Positions 25,273 to 33,989 of a stretch of 64,000 nt of DNA are shown one piece after another. The stretch is from Palsa-504 sp050013055 (GTDB taxonomy: Bacteria; Actinomycetota; Actinomycetes; Streptosporangiales; Streptosporangiaceae), in the NCBI GenBank assembly GCA_050013055.1, contig JBEKGC010000009.1, positions 6,646-70,645 on the forward strand, in the 5' to 3' direction. A program made the position numbers and the translations under genes. The notes below the pieces were generated by a model that was given only the letters and a program-made list of their open reading frames with translations, ran no database searches and had not been told where the DNA came from. Positions within the stretch are counted from its first letter, which is position 1. The number at the start of each line of letters is the position of its first letter.

Positions 25273-27228
25273 TCAGGCCTCCGTTCCTGCGAGGGCGCCG
25301 CTGATGACGCCGGCGGGCGGGTTCAGGTCAGCGACCGGCAGCGCGTTCGGGTCGCCGTACTCGTACGGGCCGGACAGGACCACGGGGATGTGCGCGAAGT
25401 TGTTCGGCGGCGGCGGCGAAGAGACCTGCCATTCCAGGCCGCGGGCCCGCCACGGGTTGCCTATCTCGCGTTCCCGCCAGAACAGCGTCGACATGATGAA
25501 GTTGAACAGGAAGATCAGCATCGACGCGCCGAGCAGGAACGCGGAGATCGACACCCAGTCGTTCAGCGTCTCCAGGTTCCTGGCATATTCGTACACCCGC
25601 CGCGGCTGGCCGAGCTCACCGGCCGCGAACAGCGGCAGGAAGGTGGAGTTGAAGAAGATGAACATGGTCCAGAAGTGGATCTTGCCGAGCCGCTCGTTCA
25701 GCCTGATCCCCATCATCTTGGGCAGCCAGTAGTAGATGCCGCCGAAGAAGGCGAAGATCAGCCCGCCCATGATCGTGTAGTGGAAGTGCGCCATGACGAA
25801 GAACGAACCGTGGCTCGTCGTGTCCGCGGGCACGTCGGACAGGAACACCCCGGAGATCCCGCCGAACAGGAAGTTGATGTACAGGGCCATGGCGAACAGC
25901 ATCGGCACCGTCAGCCGGATCTTCGCCTTCCAGAACGTGCCCATCGCGACCAGGTAGATAAAGCCGGTCGGGATGGAGATCAGCTCGGTGGTCAGCATGA
26001 ACAGCGGCCGCATGTCCGGGTCCATGCCGGAGTCGAACAGGTGGTGCTGCCAGACGAAGAAGGACAAGATCGCCACCCCGAGCATCCCGGCCGCGGCGAT
26101 CTTGTAGCCGAACAGCGGCTTGCGGCAGAACACCGGGATAATCTCAGAGACGATGCCGAACCCGGGCAGCGCCAGGATGTACACCTCCGGATGGCCGAAG
26201 AACCAGAACAGGTCCTCGTACAGGTAGCTGCTGCCGCCCAGCTGGTTGACGAACAGGGCGGTCTGCGCGGTCCGGTCGGTGATGATCATGTACATCCCGC
26301 CGACCAGCACCGGCGCGGCCAGCACCAGCAGGAACCCGGTCGTGAGCATGGCCCAGACGAACATCGGCAGCCGGCTCCACCGCATCCCGGGGGCGCGGTA
26401 GCAGATGATCGTGACCACCAGGTTGAATGCGGCCAGAATGGCCGAGACGCCCATCAGGCCGAACGCGATCGCGTAGCCGTCCATGCCCGCGCCGGCCTGG
26501 ATGGACAGCGGCGCGTAGCCGGTCCAGCCGGTCGGGAAACCGCCCATCAGCACGCTGGACAGCAAGATGACGAACGCGCAGGGCGTCAGCCAGAACGACA
26601 GCGCCTCGACCCGCGGGTACGCCACCCGCTTGGAGCCGATCATCAGCGGGACCAGGTAGTTCCCGAGCGGTCCCATGACGACCGAGGTCATCATCATCAT
26701 CATCATCGTGCCGTGCTCGCCGACCACCTCGAGGTAGGCGCTCGGGGAGAGCAGGTGATAGTTCGGTGACAGCAGCTCCACCCTGATCGCCATCGCGAAC
26801 AGGCCGCCGGTCAGGAAGTAGCCGATCATCGCGAACAGGTACTGGATGCCGACGACCTTGTGGTCAAGGGAGTACCTGAAGTACTTGGCCAGGCCATCGC
26901 TGAGGTGACCCTCGCCGGCCCCGGTGACCGGCCGGCCGAGCATCTGCTTGAACGGGTCGTTGAACACGCCCAGGCCGATCAGCCAGCCGACAACGCCGAA
27001 GAGGTAGCCCATGACGATCGGGATGTCGTTGCTGTCAGAGAGGGGAAGTTGCTGGGCACCGCTGGAGATCATGTTGCCGATCAGGTGCCCGAGCAGGTAC
27101 CCGATGATCGCGCCGAGCAGCGCGGTGTGCACCGCCGGGCGCAACCACCAGGGCCGCGCCCTCGGTGCGGCGGCAGGCTCACGTCCGCCGGGCTGCTGCG
27201 CGCTTTCCGGCTGGATTTCGATGGCCAT
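25273..27228 (-). CDS. ctaD: Cytochrome c oxidase subunit I
   Basis: 651 residues with the heme-copper core: heme ligand His in VVGEHGTMM (about residue 172), copper ligands H346 in FFGHPEVYILALPGFG and H395/H396 in VWQHHLFD, and the AHFHYTI pair for the two hemes near residue 485. The Tyr of HPEVY, which cross-links to copper, is present. It reduces oxygen to water in the membrane. Oddities: an extra N-terminal helix, a run of six Met (175-180) and DTTSHGSFFVMAHFHY in place of the usual HDTYFVVAHFHY. The start has GAGGT upstream. Confidence 0.95.
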   Translation of the reverse strand: MAIEIQPESAQQPGGREPAAAPRARPWWLRPAVHTALLGAIIGYLLGHLIGNMISSGAQQLPLSDSNDIPIVMGYLFGVVGWLIGLGVFNDPFKQMLGRPVTGAGEGHLSDGLAKYFRYSLDHKVVGIQYLFAMIGYFLTGGLFAMAIRVELLSPNYHLLSPSAYLEVVGEHGTMMMMMMTSVVMGPLGNYLVPLMIGSKRVAYPRVEALSFWLTPCAFVILLSSVLMGGFPTGWTGYAPLSIQAGAGMDGYAIAFGLMGVSAILAAFNLVVTIICYRAPGMRWSRLPMFVWAMLTTGFLLVLAAPVLVGGMYMIITDRTAQTALFVNQLGGSSYLYEDLFWFFGHPEVYILALPGFGIVSEIIPVFCRKPLFGYKIAAAGMLGVAILSFFVWQHHLFDSGMDPDMRPLFMLTTELISIPTGFIYLVAMGTFWKAKIRLTVPMLFAMALYINFLFGGISGVFLSDVPADTTSHGSFFVMAHFHYTIMGGLIFAFFGGIYYWLPKMMGIRLNERLGKIHFWTMFIFFNSTFLPLFAAGELGQPRRVYEYARNLETLNDWVSISAFLLGASMLIFLFNFIMSTLFWREREIGNPWRARGLEWQVSSPPPPNNFAHIPVVLSGPYEYGDPNALPVADLNPPAGVISGALAGTEA

Positions 27229-27257
27229 CTGCGTTTACCTCGTTACCTTCCGCCGGA

Positions 27258-28205
27258 TCATGGCTGCTCAGGGTCGTTCGGGCTGTAGTAGCCTCCGCCG
27301 GCGCCGCCGATGCCCAGCTGGCCGAGGACCTTGCCCAGGTTGGCTATGTCGGTGGGGTCATAGGTCATGGCGTAGGGCGGCAGCTGCTTGGTCAGCGACG
27401 CCAGCCGCGTCTCGGTCTGCTGCGCCCAGCTCTGGAAGGCCGACGCCGAGACGACCGAGCCGTTGTTGAACATGTCGCCGTGCCACAGGCCGCAGAGCTC
27501 GGCGCAGCGGACCACGAACGGGCCGGTGTGCTTGGCCGTGGTGTAGGCGACGTTGTTCACGCCCGGGTTGGCGTCGGCCTTCACCCCGAGCTGGTAGGCC
27601 CAGAAGCTGTGGATCACGTCAAGCGAGGTGACGTTGAACTGGACCGGCTCGTTCAGCGGCAGCTCGAGCTGCGTGGTCTCGAACCCGCCGAACTGCGGGT
27701 ACCGGTAGGTCCACGCCCACTGCTGGCCGATGACCTGCACCTGCAAGATGGTCGAGGAGTCCGGCTTCCAGATCGGCTGCGGGCCCTCCCCCGCGCCCGC
27801 GCCCTGCACGGTCCACAGCTCGACGGTGCCGAAGACGGCCAGCCCGAGCACGATCGCGGTGGTCACCGCGATCCAGGTCAGCTGGATCCCGGCGTGGCCG
27901 TGAATGGGCGGCCCGTCGGTCTCGTCGCCGTCCTTGGCCCGCCAGAAGGTCAGCGCGTAGCCGAAGTAGATGAACACGCCGAGCACCACCGGCGTCGCGA
28001 TCGTGCCGAGCAGCGTATTGTCGAACTGCTGGTTGGCGGCCGAGGTCGACATGGCGCCCGGCGGCATGTGCGGCCCCCAGACGACATACACGAGCGGGCA
28101 GCAGATAGCGCTGGCCACCAGCCACATGATCAGCAACCGCAGCCCGTGCCGCGGTTCGGCGGCGGCCGGGGTCGACGCTGACGTGGCTGATGTGTCGGTG
28201 GCCAT
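27258..28205 (-). CDS. ctaC: Cytochrome c oxidase subunit II
   Basis: 315 residues; ATG 28205 overlaps the upstream stop (TGATG). Membrane helices are at about 22-44 and 72-88 with a third at 110-128. The outer CuA domain has H199 (VIHSFWAYQLG), then C234, C238, H242 and M245 in CAELCGLWHGDM, a complete binuclear copper site. It receives electrons from cytochrome c or a fused cytochrome and passes them to subunit I. No lipobox is evident. It is encoded between a cupredoxin-like protein and ctaD. Confidence 0.94.
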   Translation of the reverse strand: MATDTSATSASTPAAAEPRHGLRLLIMWLVASAICCPLVYVVWGPHMPPGAMSTSAANQQFDNTLLGTIATPVVLGVFIYFGYALTFWRAKDGDETDGPPIHGHAGIQLTWIAVTTAIVLGLAVFGTVELWTVQGAGAGEGPQPIWKPDSSTILQVQVIGQQWAWTYRYPQFGGFETTQLELPLNEPVQFNVTSLDVIHSFWAYQLGVKADANPGVNNVAYTTAKHTGPFVVRCAELCGLWHGDMFNNGSVVSASAFQSWAQQTETRLASLTKQLPPYAMTYDPTDIANLGKVLGQLGIGGAGGGYYSPNDPEQP

Positions 28206-28888
28206 CAGGCTTGCACCTCCATCTGCCCGCTCATGTAACCGGGCGTCGCCATCGGGCCGCCGTTGCCGTCCACGTAACCGCCCCCGCACGGGACGATGCA
28301 CTGCCAGCGGAACGTCCCGCCCTGGGCTGGGGTCATGAAGCTGAAGGTGACCACCTGGTGCGGCCCGCTCGTGCACGGTGAGTCGCCGCACAGGTTGTTG
28401 TTCTGGCTCAGCGTGGTCGGCGAGGCGATCGGCACGTTGATGCCCAGGCCCGCCATCGTGAACGTGTGCTGGACGTTGCATCCCGCCCACGAGTCCAGAT
28501 TGGACGTCGGCTTGCCGTTCACGTACTCCACGCCGCCGATCGTGCCCGTGACCTGGTTCCAGACCGGATTGCGCAGCGGGGTGCAGCCGTCGTAGCCCTC
28601 GATGGTCATGTTCACCTTGGTGGCCGCGGGCACCGCGAAGTAGGTGGTGTGCACCCACTGCTTGGTCCGCGGGTCCTGGATGAAGTACGAGACCCAGTCG
28701 GGCTTGTTGGTCACCGTGTTCTGCGGGTCGGTCTGCATCACGACGTTGACCTGGCCGCCGCTGGCGTACGGCGTGTAGTTCTCGACGGGCGGGCTCGAGC
28801 CAATAAAGTGGATCGCGACGAAAGCTAGGCCCGCGGCCACCACAACGAACGCGATCAGCAGCCCCGTCACCCGGGCCGGCAGTGACAC
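28205..28888 (-). CDS. Membrane-anchored cupredoxin-like protein of the oxidase operon
   Basis: 227 residues, GTG start. An N-terminal helix (residues about 8-27, VTGLLIAFVVVAAGLAFVAI) anchors it; the rest lies outside. The C-terminal pattern FRWQCIVPCGGGYVDGNGGP followed by MATPGYMSGQMEV resembles the last strands of the CuA domain of subunit II, but the CX3C pair lacks the spaced His before Met. Other cysteines (DGCTP, AGCN, LCGDSPC) may form disulfides. The first gene of the cupredoxin-ctaC-ctaD-ctaE operon, it may be an alternative electron carrier, a copper delivery protein or a degenerate paralogue of subunit II. Confidence 0.75.
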   Translation of the reverse strand: MSLPARVTGLLIAFVVVAAGLAFVAIHFIGSSPPVENYTPYASGGQVNVVMQTDPQNTVTNKPDWVSYFIQDPRTKQWVHTTYFAVPAATKVNMTIEGYDGCTPLRNPVWNQVTGTIGGVEYVNGKPTSNLDSWAGCNVQHTFTMAGLGINVPIASPTTLSQNNNLCGDSPCTSGPHQVVTFSFMTPAQGGTFRWQCIVPCGGGYVDGNGGPMATPGYMSGQMEVQA

Positions 28889-29065
28889 CGGTTACCACCT
28901 CGTTTCTTCGCGACACGCGATGCGCACGGTTGCAGCCACCACCCGGCCTGGCCCGCCGACCGGGGCCGACGGGCACGTTCGAGGCAAAATCTGCAGGCAC
29001 GATGCCGAGTTACGCCCCTGATGGTGACGGCGGAATGAATCGGGACGCAACAGCCCGAGCCATGA

Positions 29066-29081
29066 ATGACAAAATTGTCAT
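29066..29081. promoter_or_regulatory. Palindrome upstream of the oxidase operon
   Basis: ATGACAA-AA-TTGTCAT is a perfect inverted repeat with seven-base arms, 178 bp before the first gene of the oxidase operon. It is AT-rich in a GC-rich setting, so an operator is likely. It is not the Rex consensus. Confidence 0.5.
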
Positions 29082-29403
29082 CTACCCGGCCACCCGCATC
29101 CGGCGGCGGCCGGCGCCACGGTCGCGAGGGCTTGGGGCCCAGCCACCTGGCGTCAGCCTCCGCCCTCAGGAGCCGCCCCCATGAGCGCCCCTACGAGCCG
29201 TTCTAGAGCCGCCCCGATGGCGCGCCGCCCGCGCCGCTTAGTTACCGGAAAAGATAGATCTTCACTCTAAGTAGCCACACGGGCGATTCGCCGCCGTCGG
29301 CCTCCCGGACCCGCCAAGATGGACGTCTCCGCACTTCAGGAGGGCAGGGCCGTTCGGCAGGATTAATCTGACCACTCATCTGCAATCGTTTGTGACGTAT
29401 AAG

Positions 29404-29420
29404 CTGTATTTGGGATACAG
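29404..29420. promoter_or_regulatory. Palindrome upstream of the response regulator
   Basis: CTGTAT-TTGGG-ATACAG is a perfect 17-bp inverted repeat about 184 bp before the response regulator start. It could be its own binding site (autoregulation); that is inference. Confidence 0.45.
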
Positions 29421-29603
29421 AGCTGTAACAGATGTGGTGGATCCCAGGGCCGGCCCTTGACCGGAAAGTCCCCGGGGGAGAACCATCGGCACAGGGCACA
29501 CACGGTGATTTAGACGAAGTCCCATAGCTACGGTGCGTGTCATGCCTGACGGCATGGTCCGCTCCGCGCGGGAACGGCTACGACGCAAAGTGGCGAAGAG
29601 GCG

Positions 29604-30386
29604 ATGACTTCGCAGCAAGTGGCTGAGGCCACCTTTCACCAGCCAGCGGATGTCGTTGGGTCGGTTGCCGCCAGGATCCTGGTGGCCGACGACGAGCCGG
29701 GGATCCGGGCCTTCATCGGCCGCGCGCTGAACGCGGCGGGCTACACGGCCGACTTCGCCGCGACCGGAGCGGAAGCACTCAGGCAGGTGCTCAGCAACTC
29801 CTACGACCTGGTGATCCTGGACCTGGTCATGCCGGACATGACCGGCCAGGTTGCCCTCGAACGCATCCTGGCGGCCCACCCCGAGCAGGCGGTGCTCGTA
29901 CTCTCCTGCCTGGCCGACGTCGCCTCCAAGGTGGACTGCCTGGAGCGGGGAGCCCAGGATTACCTGACCAAACCGTTCTCGCTGGCCGAGCTGCTGGCCC
30001 GGGTCAGGGTCAGGGTGCGGGGCGGGGAAAACGGCCACGCCCGGGGGGTGGAAAACGGCCACGCCCGGGGGGCGGAACACGGGTACGACCGGGCCGGGGA
30101 AATCGTCAGGGCCGGGCGCCTCACCCTGGACGTCGGGCGGCTGGTCGCCGATATCGGAGCGGGCGCCGTGCCGCTGACCAGGCTCGAGTTCCTGCTGCTC
30201 CGCGAGCTGGCCGAACACGCCGGCCAGTCGGTCCCGAAGGGCCAGCTGCTGGCCACGGTATGGGGCTACGACTTCGACCCGGGTTCGAACGTCGTCGACG
30301 TGTGCGTGCGGCGATTGCGCTCCAAACTGGGCTTCGGCCTGATCAAGACGGTGCGCGGCGAGGGCTACCAGCTTGCGGGCCATTAA
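29604..30386 (+). CDS. OmpR-family response regulator with repeat linker
   Basis: 260 residues. The receiver (about 25-140) opens ILVADDEPGIRAF, carries the phospho-Asp in LVILDLVMPDMTG and ends DYLTKPFSLAELLARV. A linker with two GHARG repeats (24-bp units in DNA) follows. The C-terminal winged helix has PLTRLEFLLLRELAEHAG and VVDVCVRRLRSKLG, ending RGEGYQLAG. The kinase gene overlaps its end, so the two are partners. The target genes may be the downstream thioredoxin and membrane genes or the divergent oxidase operon. Confidence 0.92.
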   Translation: MTSQQVAEATFHQPADVVGSVAARILVADDEPGIRAFIGRALNAAGYTADFAATGAEALRQVLSNSYDLVILDLVMPDMTGQVALERILAAHPEQAVLVLSCLADVASKVDCLERGAQDYLTKPFSLAELLARVRVRVRGGENGHARGVENGHARGAEHGYDRAGEIVRAGRLTLDVGRLVADIGAGAVPLTRLEFLLLRELAEHAGQSVPKGQLLATVWGYDFDPGSNVVDVCVRRLRSKLGFGLIKTVRGEGYQLAGH

Positions 30387-31605
30387 CTCCAGGCCCGCCA
30401 GCCGGCTATGGCGGCTGGGCAGGTTCGCCGTCAGGCTCAGCTGGCCGTTCCGGCCTGGGTGGCTCGACGCCGGGTGGGCGATCTTCTCCGCCATCAACCT
30501 GGCCGCCATCTTTGCCTTCGACGGCTGGGAAACCGTTCCCTTCCACTTCATCTGGATCAGCGTCACGCTGCTGTACGGCTTCCGCACCTGGGCCCCCAAG
30601 CCCACCCTGGTGGTGCTCGCCGTGGTCATGGCCACGACCGGCGCGGGCATAGGCCTGGACGTCGTGCGCGGCGCCGAGCCGGTCGCCGAGCTCACCGAGG
30701 TGCCGCTGATGGCGGCCATGTTCTTGGCCATGGTCTGGCACGCCCGGCGCAAGCTCGCCGCCGAGCAGGAGTCCGGACTGGTCAGCGAGGAGAACGCCCG
30801 GCTGCTCAGCACCCAGCGCAGGTTTCTTCAGGATGCCTCCCATCAGCTCCGCACGCCGATCACCATCGCGCTCGGGCACGCCGAGCTGCTCGCCCGCGGC
30901 CTCACCGGCCGCCAGGAGGGACACGACATCCAGGTGATCCTGGGCGAGCTGAACCGGCTGCGGCGGCTGCGGCGAATCTCCGAACGGCTGCTCGTCATCG
31001 CGGCCGCAGAAGATCCCGAGTTCCTGCATCCCGAGCGGGTCGCGCTGGACAACTTCACCATGGAGACCCTGCGCAAATGGCGGCCCACCGCCGATCGCCG
31101 CTGGCAGCTCGGCCGGCTGGACAAGGCCACCGTGCAGGCGGATAAGGAGCGGCTCGGGCTGGCGATCGACGCGCTGCTCGAAAACGCGGTGCGGCACACC
31201 CGCGACCGCGACATCATCAAGCTGTCGGTGATCTCCCCCGGCCTCGGGCTTCCGGTTCGGATGATCGTCTCCGACGCGGGGCAGGGCATTCCCGGCGAGC
31301 AGCTGCGGCACATATTCGACCGGTTCCGCAGCGGCGACAGCGGCCACCCCCGAGGCACCGGGCTCGGGCTGGCGCTGGTCCGAGCGGTCGCCCGCGCCCA
31401 CGGCGGAGAGGTCCTCGTCCGCAGCCGCCCAGGTCAGGGTAGCGAGTTCGAGTTGCTGCTGCCCGCCACACCGGGACCGCCCGCGCTACCGCCGGCGGCG
31501 CCGGCGGCGCAGGCGGCCGCATCGGCGGTCGCGGAGGCTGGCGATGGCACACTGGCACAAGCCCGTGACCGCAGTTCCAGGAATTCCCCGGCCGGCGCGG
31601 GATGA
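30373..31605 (+). CDS. Sensor histidine kinase
   Basis: 410 residues from TTG 30373, overlapping the response regulator by 14 bases. The N-terminal part has about four membrane helices and little external loop (residues 30-115), so the signal may be sensed in the membrane. The dimerisation motif is FLQDASHQLRTPITIALGHAE, and the ATPase has LLENAVRHTRD, DAGQGIPGEQLRHIFDRF and GTGLGLALV. A low-complexity Ala/Pro tail ends the protein. Its stop overlaps the thioredoxin gene start by four bases (ATGA). Confidence 0.9.
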   Translation: MRAINSRPASRLWRLGRFAVRLSWPFRPGWLDAGWAIFSAINLAAIFAFDGWETVPFHFIWISVTLLYGFRTWAPKPTLVVLAVVMATTGAGIGLDVVRGAEPVAELTEVPLMAAMFLAMVWHARRKLAAEQESGLVSEENARLLSTQRRFLQDASHQLRTPITIALGHAELLARGLTGRQEGHDIQVILGELNRLRRLRRISERLLVIAAAEDPEFLHPERVALDNFTMETLRKWRPTADRRWQLGRLDKATVQADKERLGLAIDALLENAVRHTRDRDIIKLSVISPGLGLPVRMIVSDAGQGIPGEQLRHIFDRFRSGDSGHPRGTGLGLALVRAVARAHGGEVLVRSRPGQGSEFELLLPATPGPPALPPAAPAAQAAASAVAEAGDGTLAQARDRSSRNSPAGAG

Positions 31606-32234
31606 CAAAAGGCGAGCAGGGCACGGTGAAATTGGACACGGTGAAATTGGACACGAGTGAGGCGGGTGGGGAGCAGCTCACCTGGCGGGGCGCGATGGGT
31701 GACGTCTGGCGGTCCGCGGCCCGGCACAAACTGGCCGCCGCCCTGGTCGCGCTCTGCGTCGTCGGCTCGCTGGCCGGGATCGCCCTGGCCAACTCGGGGT
31801 CGGGCTCGGGCCGGGTCCCCGCACCCGGGCCGGCCGCCGCCTTCAGCCTGCCGGTACTCGGTCACGCCGGGCAGCAGGTCTCGCTCAGCCACTACCAGGG
31901 CCAGCCGGTCATCGTGAACTTCTTCGCGTCCTGGTGCGGTCCCTGCCAGCAAGAGACGCCGCTGCTGGCCACGTTCTACCGCACCAGCAAGGTGGCCCTC
32001 GTCGGGCTGGACGAGAACGATGTCCTGACCAACGCGATATCGTTCACCCGCGCCAAGGGCGTCAGCTACCCGGTGGGGTGGGATCCGCACTTCACCGCCG
32101 CAAACGCCTACGGCGTCGTCGCCCTGCCGCAGACCTTCTTCCTCGATGCCAAGCACCGCATCGTCGATCGCATCTTCGGCGCGGTGACCCTCACCGACCT
32201 GCGCAAGGGCATCGCGCTCGCCACGAGGAGCTGA
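31602..32234 (+). CDS. TlpA-like membrane-anchored thioredoxin
   Basis: 210 residues. A short N-terminal region with a duplicated VKLDT unit (15-bp repeat) precedes a membrane helix (about 45-62). The outer thioredoxin domain has the FFASWCGPCQQETPLL active site (CXXC) and the cis-Pro in VVALPQTFFLD. It is probably an extracellular thiol reductase for cytochrome maturation or copper chaperones. It overlaps the end of the sensor kinase gene, so its output may be controlled by, or control, this two-component system. A link to the oxidase operon is plausible but unproven. Confidence 0.88.
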   Translation: MTKGEQGTVKLDTVKLDTSEAGGEQLTWRGAMGDVWRSAARHKLAAALVALCVVGSLAGIALANSGSGSGRVPAPGPAAAFSLPVLGHAGQQVSLSHYQGQPVIVNFFASWCGPCQQETPLLATFYRTSKVALVGLDENDVLTNAISFTRAKGVSYPVGWDPHFTAANAYGVVALPQTFFLDAKHRIVDRIFGAVTLTDLRKGIALATRS

Positions 32235-32238
32235 CCAG

Positions 32239-32862
32239 TTGAGCACCCCCACCACCACCGACCCGCCGCCGTACGTCCCGATCAGGCACAGCGGCTGGCC
32301 GATCCGCCGCACCCCGATGTGGGCCCTGCTCGCGCTGGTGCTGCTGGCCGGCGCGGCCGTGCTCGTCTCGCTCTCGCACAAGCCCTCGCAGGCGCAGCAG
32401 GCCGCTGACTTCAACTCCTACCTGAAGGACATGAACGCGGCCGTCGAATCCTGCGCCGGCGGGGTCACGGAATCACAACAGGCCCTTGATGCGATGGGGT
32501 CCGGCAGACCGACAAAGACCATCCTCGGCATGGTCAGCTACAACGCGGCGAACTGCTCGCCTGCCAACAGCGAGTCGCTGGACGATCTCACTCAGTATCA
32601 GGTCGGCGAATCCCTGGCCCGCTTCAACCTGCAAAAATGCTCCGACGACTTCGTCACCTGGTCCTTCGACGCCCAGGCGGTGCAGACGGACATGGCCAGC
32701 GTGATGACCGCGCGGAACGCCTCCGCCCTCAGCACCGCCCACGCGGCGCTGCAACGCGACCTGCGCACTCTCAACGCGGAACGCGGAACCATCTACTCGA
32801 TCCTGCGCTCCGCCGAGCAGGCTCTGTCCGATCACGCGGCGCTACCCAACCTGACAAGCTGA
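32239..32862 (+). CDS. Membrane-anchored protein of unknown function
   Basis: 207 residues from TTG 32239, five bases after the thioredoxin stop. A short Pro-rich N-terminus, one helix (about 30-48, WALLALVLLAGAAVLV) and an outer helical domain of 150 residues with three cysteines (VESCAGG, NCSPAN, KCSDDF). The cysteines may be substrates of the TlpA-like thioredoxin encoded just before. No family recognised. It is last in the regulator-kinase-thioredoxin operon, and its 3' end is followed by repeat copy A. Confidence 0.75.
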   Translation: MSTPTTTDPPPYVPIRHSGWPIRRTPMWALLALVLLAGAAVLVSLSHKPSQAQQAADFNSYLKDMNAAVESCAGGVTESQQALDAMGSGRPTKTILGMVSYNAANCSPANSESLDDLTQYQVGESLARFNLQKCSDDFVTWSFDAQAVQTDMASVMTARNASALSTAHAALQRDLRTLNAERGTIYSILRSAEQALSDHAALPNLTS

Positions 32863-32905
32863 CCGCACGTTTGGGTACGCCTAACGAGGCGTGGTCCCTG
32901 ACGCC

Positions 32906-33164
32906 CCGCTGCATCGGCCGCCGGCCGCGGGTCCATCGCGGTTTTGCTGGTGGTGCGGTGGCGGCTGGGGGGTGGTGATGCGAGGTGTATCCCGTGCCTG
33001 GTCCGGCCGGGCGTCAGGCGGGCCGGGCCGCCGGTTTCGCGTGGAAGATCGGGCTCTTGCGGATAGTTTGGTACCCGATAGAGTACCAAACTATCCAGGT
33101 AAGCCAAATATTCCACGATCTTTTTCGATAGTTGTGACGGGTGGGTTCCGGGTGCGGGGAGCGG
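32906..33164 (-). repeat. Hairpin repeat, copy A (259 bp, inverted)
   Basis: Almost the whole 407-bp gap between convergent genes (32863-33269) is this element. Its reverse complement aligns with 56231-56487 over the full length with small indels. The 77-bp core (33040-33116) matches the 56-kb core at 65 of 77 positions and folds into a hairpin whose inner stem is 14 perfect pairs (33061-33074 with 33083-33096). Indels are not multiples of three, so it is not a conserved gene. I see no transposase. Confidence 0.85.
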
Positions 33165-33269
33165 TCACAACAAGCGCTATCTCGCCGGCGGAGATGCGGG
33201 ACCGGGCGGCGAGACCGTGGCCTGGCGGGCCAAGGCCGATCTTGGGGACGCTGCGGATCGGCCTGGTCG

Positions 33270-33728
33270 CTAGGCGGGGCGCTTGCGCGACCTGCTGACG
33301 GCGCCAGCCACACCGGTCAGGCCGTAGACCAGGCCGCCGTGCCATAGGCCGCTCAGCACCGGGTGGATGATCCCGCCACCGGTCACCACGGAAAGCACGA
33401 GTGCTATGGCGGCGCAGGCGAGCGCGGGCATGACCGCGAAGCGCCATGGGTTACTCCTGGCCCAGCGGATAGCCCGGGTCGGCCGGGCTCGCCATAGGGC
33501 GCCGGCCGCGGCTACCACGCAGAACGCCACCGCGCCCATGGCCACCGAACCACTCAGGGCACTCAAGCCCAGACCGCTGCCGATGAGGTGCAGGGCCAGG
33601 TCACCGGCCGCCACCACCCCTCCGGATACGGTCGCCGCCGCCCAAGGTGCGGCCGAGATGGCCGCGCCGGAGACGGACATCTCCTCTCGGCGGGACAGAT
33701 CGCGATCACTTTGAGTCGGCGTGGACAT
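33270..33728 (-). CDS. Small integral membrane protein
   Basis: 152 residues; ATG 33728 is preferred to an upstream start because the extra part would cover an operator-like palindrome. Four membrane helices are predicted (about 25-45, 52-72, 88-108 and 118-138) with a basic RARPTRAIRWARSNPWR loop and a basic C-terminus. No family recognised. It is divergent from the first HtrA protease gene and convergent with the thioredoxin operon. Confidence 0.6.
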   Translation of the reverse strand: MSTPTQSDRDLSRREEMSVSGAAISAAPWAAATVSGGVVAAGDLALHLIGSGLGLSALSGSVAMGAVAFCVVAAAGALWRARPTRAIRWARSNPWRFAVMPALACAAIALVLSVVTGGGIIHPVLSGLWHGGLVYGLTGVAGAVSRSRKRPA

Positions 33729-33755
33729 CCGAATCCCTGCCCTTCGAACTTCTCG

Positions 33756-33778
33756 CACGATACTCACGTCATATCGTG
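33756..33778. promoter_or_regulatory. Inverted repeat between membrane protein and HtrA genes
   Basis: CACGATA and TATCGTG face each other across nine bases, 27 bp before the membrane protein start. A further pair, GATACTC (33759-33765) and GAGTATC (33789-33795), overlaps it. Such nested repeats are typical of operators in divergent promoters. Confidence 0.5.
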
Positions 33779-33989
33779 TCTTGCCGCAGAGTATCACGGC
33801 ATTTCGGGCAGGCTCGCCTGCGGCGCGCCCGGCCACTCGGCTGCCGCTTGCCTGCCGCTTGCCTGCCCGCCAGTCCGGAGCGACACGATTTCTGGCTGAA
33901 CTCAGGGTTTGCCGCTTCAGCAGGCTTGACCTGGCCCCGAGGCGGGAAATCTACAGACGAGGGTCGAATCCGGTCAAAGGCAGTAGAAG

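Larger units (their letters stand above)
28889..29603. other. Divergent promoter region between the oxidase operon and a two-component system
   Basis: A 715-bp gap with no convincing gene. It must hold the promoters of the minus-strand oxidase operon and the plus-strand response-regulator operon. Two clear palindromes (29066-29081 and 29404-29420) and a hairpin CATGCC-TGAC-GGCATG at 29541-29556 are visible. Parts are AT-rich compared with the neighbourhood. Confidence 0.65.

Noticed and set aside
27258..29000. CtaC extended upstream as one 580-residue protein
   Set aside because: The upstream part is an out-of-phase reading of the cupredoxin-like gene; ATG 28205 fits the family length.
29242..29499. 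85-codon minus-strand frame
   Set aside because: No ribosome site, no recognisable domain, odd composition; crosses the palindrome at 29404.
32832..33116. Similar small frames in repeat copies A and B (MEYLAYLDSL and MEYSSHLEVL)
   Set aside because: Indels between the copies are not multiples of three and amino acid similarity fades after them; the DNA hairpin is what is conserved.
32906..33164. Insertion sequence at the repeat
   Set aside because: No transposase frame, no terminal direct repeat seen; only a hairpin-bearing repeat is supported.
33955..33980. GGGTCGAATCC resembling a tRNA T-loop
   Set aside because: No acceptor stem, D-arm or anticodon arm around it.
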